Shown piece after piece: positions 5,198 to 7,571 of a stretch of DNA of 7,571 nt. Origin of the DNA: Lysobacterales bacterium (lineage in GTDB: Bacteria; Pseudomonadota; Gammaproteobacteria; Xanthomonadales; Rhodanobacteraceae); the NCBI GenBank assembly GCA_013298265.1, contig JAAFHE010000160.1:1-7571 (forward strand). The letters run 5' to 3'. Position 1 is the stretch's first letter, and each line of letters starts with the position of its first letter. Made by a program: the position numbers and the translations under genes. Below the pieces are notes generated by a model, which saw only the letters and a program-made list of their open reading frames with translations, had not been told where the DNA came from and searched no databases.

Positions 5198-6466
5198 TCA
5201 GTCCGCCGCTGGTTTCTTCGCGCTGACGCTGTCGATCAGCTTCATCAGCGCATCGATCTGCGGAATCAGCGCGTGGTTCGGATAGGCGCCACGAATCTGC
5301 GTCAGCAGCGACTTCGCTTCCACGTCCTTGCCCATGCGCTCGCTGAGCAGGCGTGCCGCCAGCAGGTACATCGCCGGGATGTCGGCGCTTTTCGGGTGAC
5401 GCTTGTGGAAGCCGTTGATCAGGCGCAGCGCGAGCTGCGCATGGCCGAGCGTCGATGCGCGCTGTGCCAGGCGCGCGTTCGATTCGGCGTCGGTGACAAC
5501 GAAGGCCGGATCGAGATCGGTCAGCTCGCGGCATAGCTCCACGGCAGTCTTCTCCCTGTCCTGCGCCAGCAGCACCGGCAGCCATTCCCTGCCGTGGCGG
5601 ACCAGCTCGTTCCGGTCGCCCTTGAGCCGCACGAGCTTGCGGTACTGCGTGTGTACGGCCTCGGTGCCGCCGCGCTCGCGCAGATGTGCTTGCAGCGCCT
5701 CGGTGGCCATGTCGGTCTCGCCGTCCCGCACCATCTGTGCGGCTTCGTCGAGGATGTACTGGTCCGTATCGGCATTGCGATGAAGCTTCAGCACGGGCGC
5801 GGTCTCGGGCGTGAACCCGAGTTCGTCCTGGTACTGCCAGATCAGATAGCCCATCAGGTGGAAGGTGGCGATCAGCGCATAGCCGGAAATGAAGTAGAAC
5901 ACCGGCAGACCGATGGCCAATGGCAACAGCTTGACTAGCCAGGCCTGGGCGTTGCCGGCACTGATGAAAATCACGAGGATCAGGCCGAAGGCGACGAAGT
6001 AAGGCCATCCCAGCCGCGTCATGATCTGGATCCAGGTGCCGGGATTCAGTGCATGGCCGAGGTTCTGGTCGATCGCGAGCGACATCACCGCGCCGGGGTA
6101 TCCGACCAGCATGACGACACACAGAGCCAGGCCGATCCAGCCGAGCAGGACGATCAGCAGCACCGCCGCGATGATGAAGATCAACTGCAGCCAGATTGCC
6201 AGCCAGCCGGAAGACTGGGCGGTCTCGCCCATTCCCTCGGGCGGCTCCATGCGGCCGTTGGCTGTGGCGCGCAGCACCTCGAAGGCAAAGCGGTACAGCG
6301 CCACCGTGACGAGCAGATCCAGCAGCCAGCCGGCGAGCCCGGGCAGAAGACCGAGCAGCCGCGCGAGCGCCAGCACGCCGATCGTGATCATGGCGGCCGG
6401 TTTTGCCGGATAGAGGGTGATTTCGCTCAGCCGCTGCCAGAACGGCACGATGGGTTGGTCGGTCAT
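5198..6466 (-). CDS. Membrane protein with cytoplasmic helical-repeat (TPR-like) C-terminus
   Basis: A 422-residue protein of unknown function in two parts. The N-terminal half is membrane-embedded, with hydrophobic segments at about 24-42, 45-62, 88-108, 109-130, 153-172 and 178-208; its style resembles the DUF4013-type polytopic domain, though I cannot confirm that match. From about residue 225 it becomes soluble and wholly helical, with repeated A/L-rich pairs (for example 236-263, 270-300, 305-317, 330-355, 363-392, 398-415), like tetratricopeptide repeats, ending in a polar KKPAAD tail. The parts are in one uninterrupted frame. The ATG at 6466 has only a weak GGA 5 nt upstream. It follows the YjgR gene by 37 bp on the same strand with no terminator visible, so they are probably co-transcribed. 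The TPR-like part suggests a scaffold at the inner membrane; the partner is unknown. Confidence 0.88.
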   Translation of the reverse strand: MTDQPIVPFWQRLSEITLYPAKPAAMITIGVLALARLLGLLPGLAGWLLDLLVTVALYRFAFEVLRATANGRMEPPEGMGETAQSSGWLAIWLQLIFIIAAVLLIVLLGWIGLALCVVMLVGYPGAVMSLAIDQNLGHALNPGTWIQIMTRLGWPYFVAFGLILVIFISAGNAQAWLVKLLPLAIGLPVFYFISGYALIATFHLMGYLIWQYQDELGFTPETAPVLKLHRNADTDQYILDEAAQMVRDGETDMATEALQAHLRERGGTEAVHTQYRKLVRLKGDRNELVRHGREWLPVLLAQDREKTAVELCRELTDLDPAFVVTDAESNARLAQRASTLGHAQLALRLINGFHKRHPKSADIPAMYLLAARLLSERMGKDVEAKSLLTQIRGAYPNHALIPQIDALMKLIDSVSAKKPAAD

Positions 6467-6503
6467 GAAAGTCCGCTTGTCAGCTATGGAGTGGGTAAAA
6501 CGC

Positions 6504-7571
6504 TCAGCGCTTGCCGCCCATGATCGAGCCGAGCACGCCGCGCAGGATCTGGCGGCCGAGCTGGTTGCCGACCGAGCGCATCGCCGACTTGGCGGTCGCT
6601 TCGATGACGCCCTGGCGCCGGCCGGTGCCGAACAGCGCGCCCTTGATCATGTCGCCCCAGCCGTTGGACTCATCGGCGCTCTTGCCGGCCTTTTTCTTCT
6701 CGGCCGGTTCGGCGTCTTCGGCAGACGCCGCGGTTTCCGCGTTGCGCGCGGCGATTTTCTCGTAGGCCGATTCGCGGTCGATGGCGGTGTCGTACTTGCC
6801 GCCGACCGGCGAACGCGCACGTATCGCGGCGCGCTCGGCGTCGCTGATCGCGCCGATGCGGCAGCCTGGCGGCACAATGAAGGCGCGTTCCACCGGCAGC
6901 GGTATGCCGCCATCCTGCAAGGTGGTCACGAGGGCTTCGCCGACACCGAGCTGGGTGATGATGTCGGCGACTTTCTTGATCTTTGGATTCGGGGGGAAGG
7001 TTTCAGCAGCGGCCTTGACCGCTTTCTGGTCGCGCGGCGTGAACGCCCGCAGGGCATGCTGCACGCGGTTGCCCATCTGGCCGAGGATGGTCTGCGGCAC
7101 GTCGTCCGGGTTCTGCGAACAGAAGTACACGCCGACGCCTTTTGAACGGATCAGCCGCACGACCTGCTCGACGCGCTGTACCAGCGCGGGCGGTGCATCG
7201 TCGAACAGCAGGTGCGCCTCGTCGAAGAAGAACACGAGCTTGGGCTGGTCGATGTCGCCGACTTCCGGCAGTCGTTCGAACAGTTCCGACAGCATCCACA
7301 GCAGGAAGGTCGAATACAGCTTGGGCTTGAGGATGAGCTGGTCGGCGGCCAGCACGTTGATGATGCCGCGGCCGCCCATGTCCTGACGCAGGAAGTCGGC
7401 GAGGTCCAGTCCCGGTTCGCCGAAGAACTGGTCGCCACCGGCCTGGTCCAGGCTCAGCAGCGCACGCTGGATCGCCGCAATCGATGGCGAGGAGATCAGG
7501 CCGTAGCGTTGCGAGATGACCTTCGCGTTTTCGGCGGCGAAGGTCAGCAGCGCGCGCAGGTCCTTGAGGTC
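6504..7571 (-). CDS. yjgR: YjgR/DUF853 HerA-like P-loop ATPase (C-terminal part)
   Basis: The last 355 residues of a HerA/FtsK-type ATPase; the N-terminus with the Walker A loop lies beyond the right edge. Visible, counting from the edge: DLKDLRALL (1-9), GEPGLDL (51-57), TFLLWMLSELFE (88-99), the Walker B strand KLVFFFDEAHLLFDD (111-125) with Asp117/Glu118, the sensor-like SQNPDDVP (152-159), and GNRVQHALRAFTPRDQKA (167-184), which includes candidate arginine-finger residues. These match E. coli YjgR nearly word for word. A low-complexity Ala/Glu/Lys linker (about 275-305) leads to the family's Gly-rich tail ending in LGRQILRGVLGSIMGGKR. The cellular role of YjgR is poorly known; related HerA proteins translocate DNA, and some act with nucleases. 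The frame is open to the edge, so an ATG at 7379 is internal and not the start. It is probably co-transcribed with the membrane/TPR-like gene. Confidence 0.96.
   Translation of the reverse strand, partial: DLKDLRALLTFAAENAKVISQRYGLISSPSIAAIQRALLSLDQAGGDQFFGEPGLDLADFLRQDMGGRGIINVLAADQLILKPKLYSTFLLWMLSELFERLPEVGDIDQPKLVFFFDEAHLLFDDAPPALVQRVEQVVRLIRSKGVGVYFCSQNPDDVPQTILGQMGNRVQHALRAFTPRDQKAVKAAAETFPPNPKIKKVADIITQLGVGEALVTTLQDGGIPLPVERAFIVPPGCRIGAISDAERAAIRARSPVGGKYDTAIDRESAYEKIAARNAETAASAEDAEPAEKKKAGKSADESNGWGDMIKGALFGTGRRQGVIEATAKSAMRSVGNQLGRQILRGVLGSIMGGKR

Noticed and set aside
1..7571. tRNA or rRNA genes, insertion sequences, CRISPR arrays, attachment sites or a defence system
   Set aside because: I saw no cloverleaf-like segment, no repeated spacer pattern, no transposase and no terminal repeats. 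YjgR is a HerA-like ATPase, but its neighbour is not a nuclease such as SIR2 or NurA, so a HerA-type defence pair is not supported.

Overview
The window is GC-rich chromosomal DNA with dense, conventional bacterial gene layout and no sign of mobile elements, RNA genes or CRISPR. The gene content (a YjgR/HerA-like ATPase, AsnRS of 466 residues, an IscA very close to the enterobacterial protein) points to a gammaproteobacterium, and the GC-richness and kynurenine-type catabolic genes would suit the Xanthomonadales/Lysobacterales. That placement is an inference from protein resemblance and base composition, not a proven assignment.

Layout. Seven of the eight genes lie on the minus strand and one (iscA) on the plus strand. 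Reading the minus strand from right to left: 7571-6504 is the C-terminal part of a YjgR (DUF853) ATPase; 37 bp later comes a membrane protein with a helical-repeat C-terminus (6466-5198). A strong GC hairpin (5160-5186) separates this gene from the convergent iscA (4786-5112, plus). A 176-bp divergent region (4610-4785) holds promoters for iscA and for asnS (4609-3209, minus). asnS is followed without a gap by two small unknown genes: a two-helix membrane protein (to 2901) and an acidic soluble protein (2904-2560). These three appear to form one tightly coupled operon.

After a 104-bp gap comes a second block: an atypical short-chain dehydrogenase lacking the usual Tyr/Lys pair (2455-1667), a 263-bp stretch without a convincing gene (1404-1666), a four-helix membrane protein (1403-822), and the N-terminal half of an aldehyde dehydrogenase resembling ALDH8A1/2-aminomuconic semialdehyde dehydrogenase (762 to beyond the left edge). 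The dehydrogenase pair suggests a kynurenine/3-hydroxyanthranilate or meta-cleavage breakdown locus continuing off the left edge.

Most of the window is ordinary housekeeping. The points worth a second look are the predicted leaderless iscA transcript, the SDR with a replaced catalytic pair, the two unknown genes coupled to asnS, and the unknown membrane protein lodged between the two catabolic enzymes.
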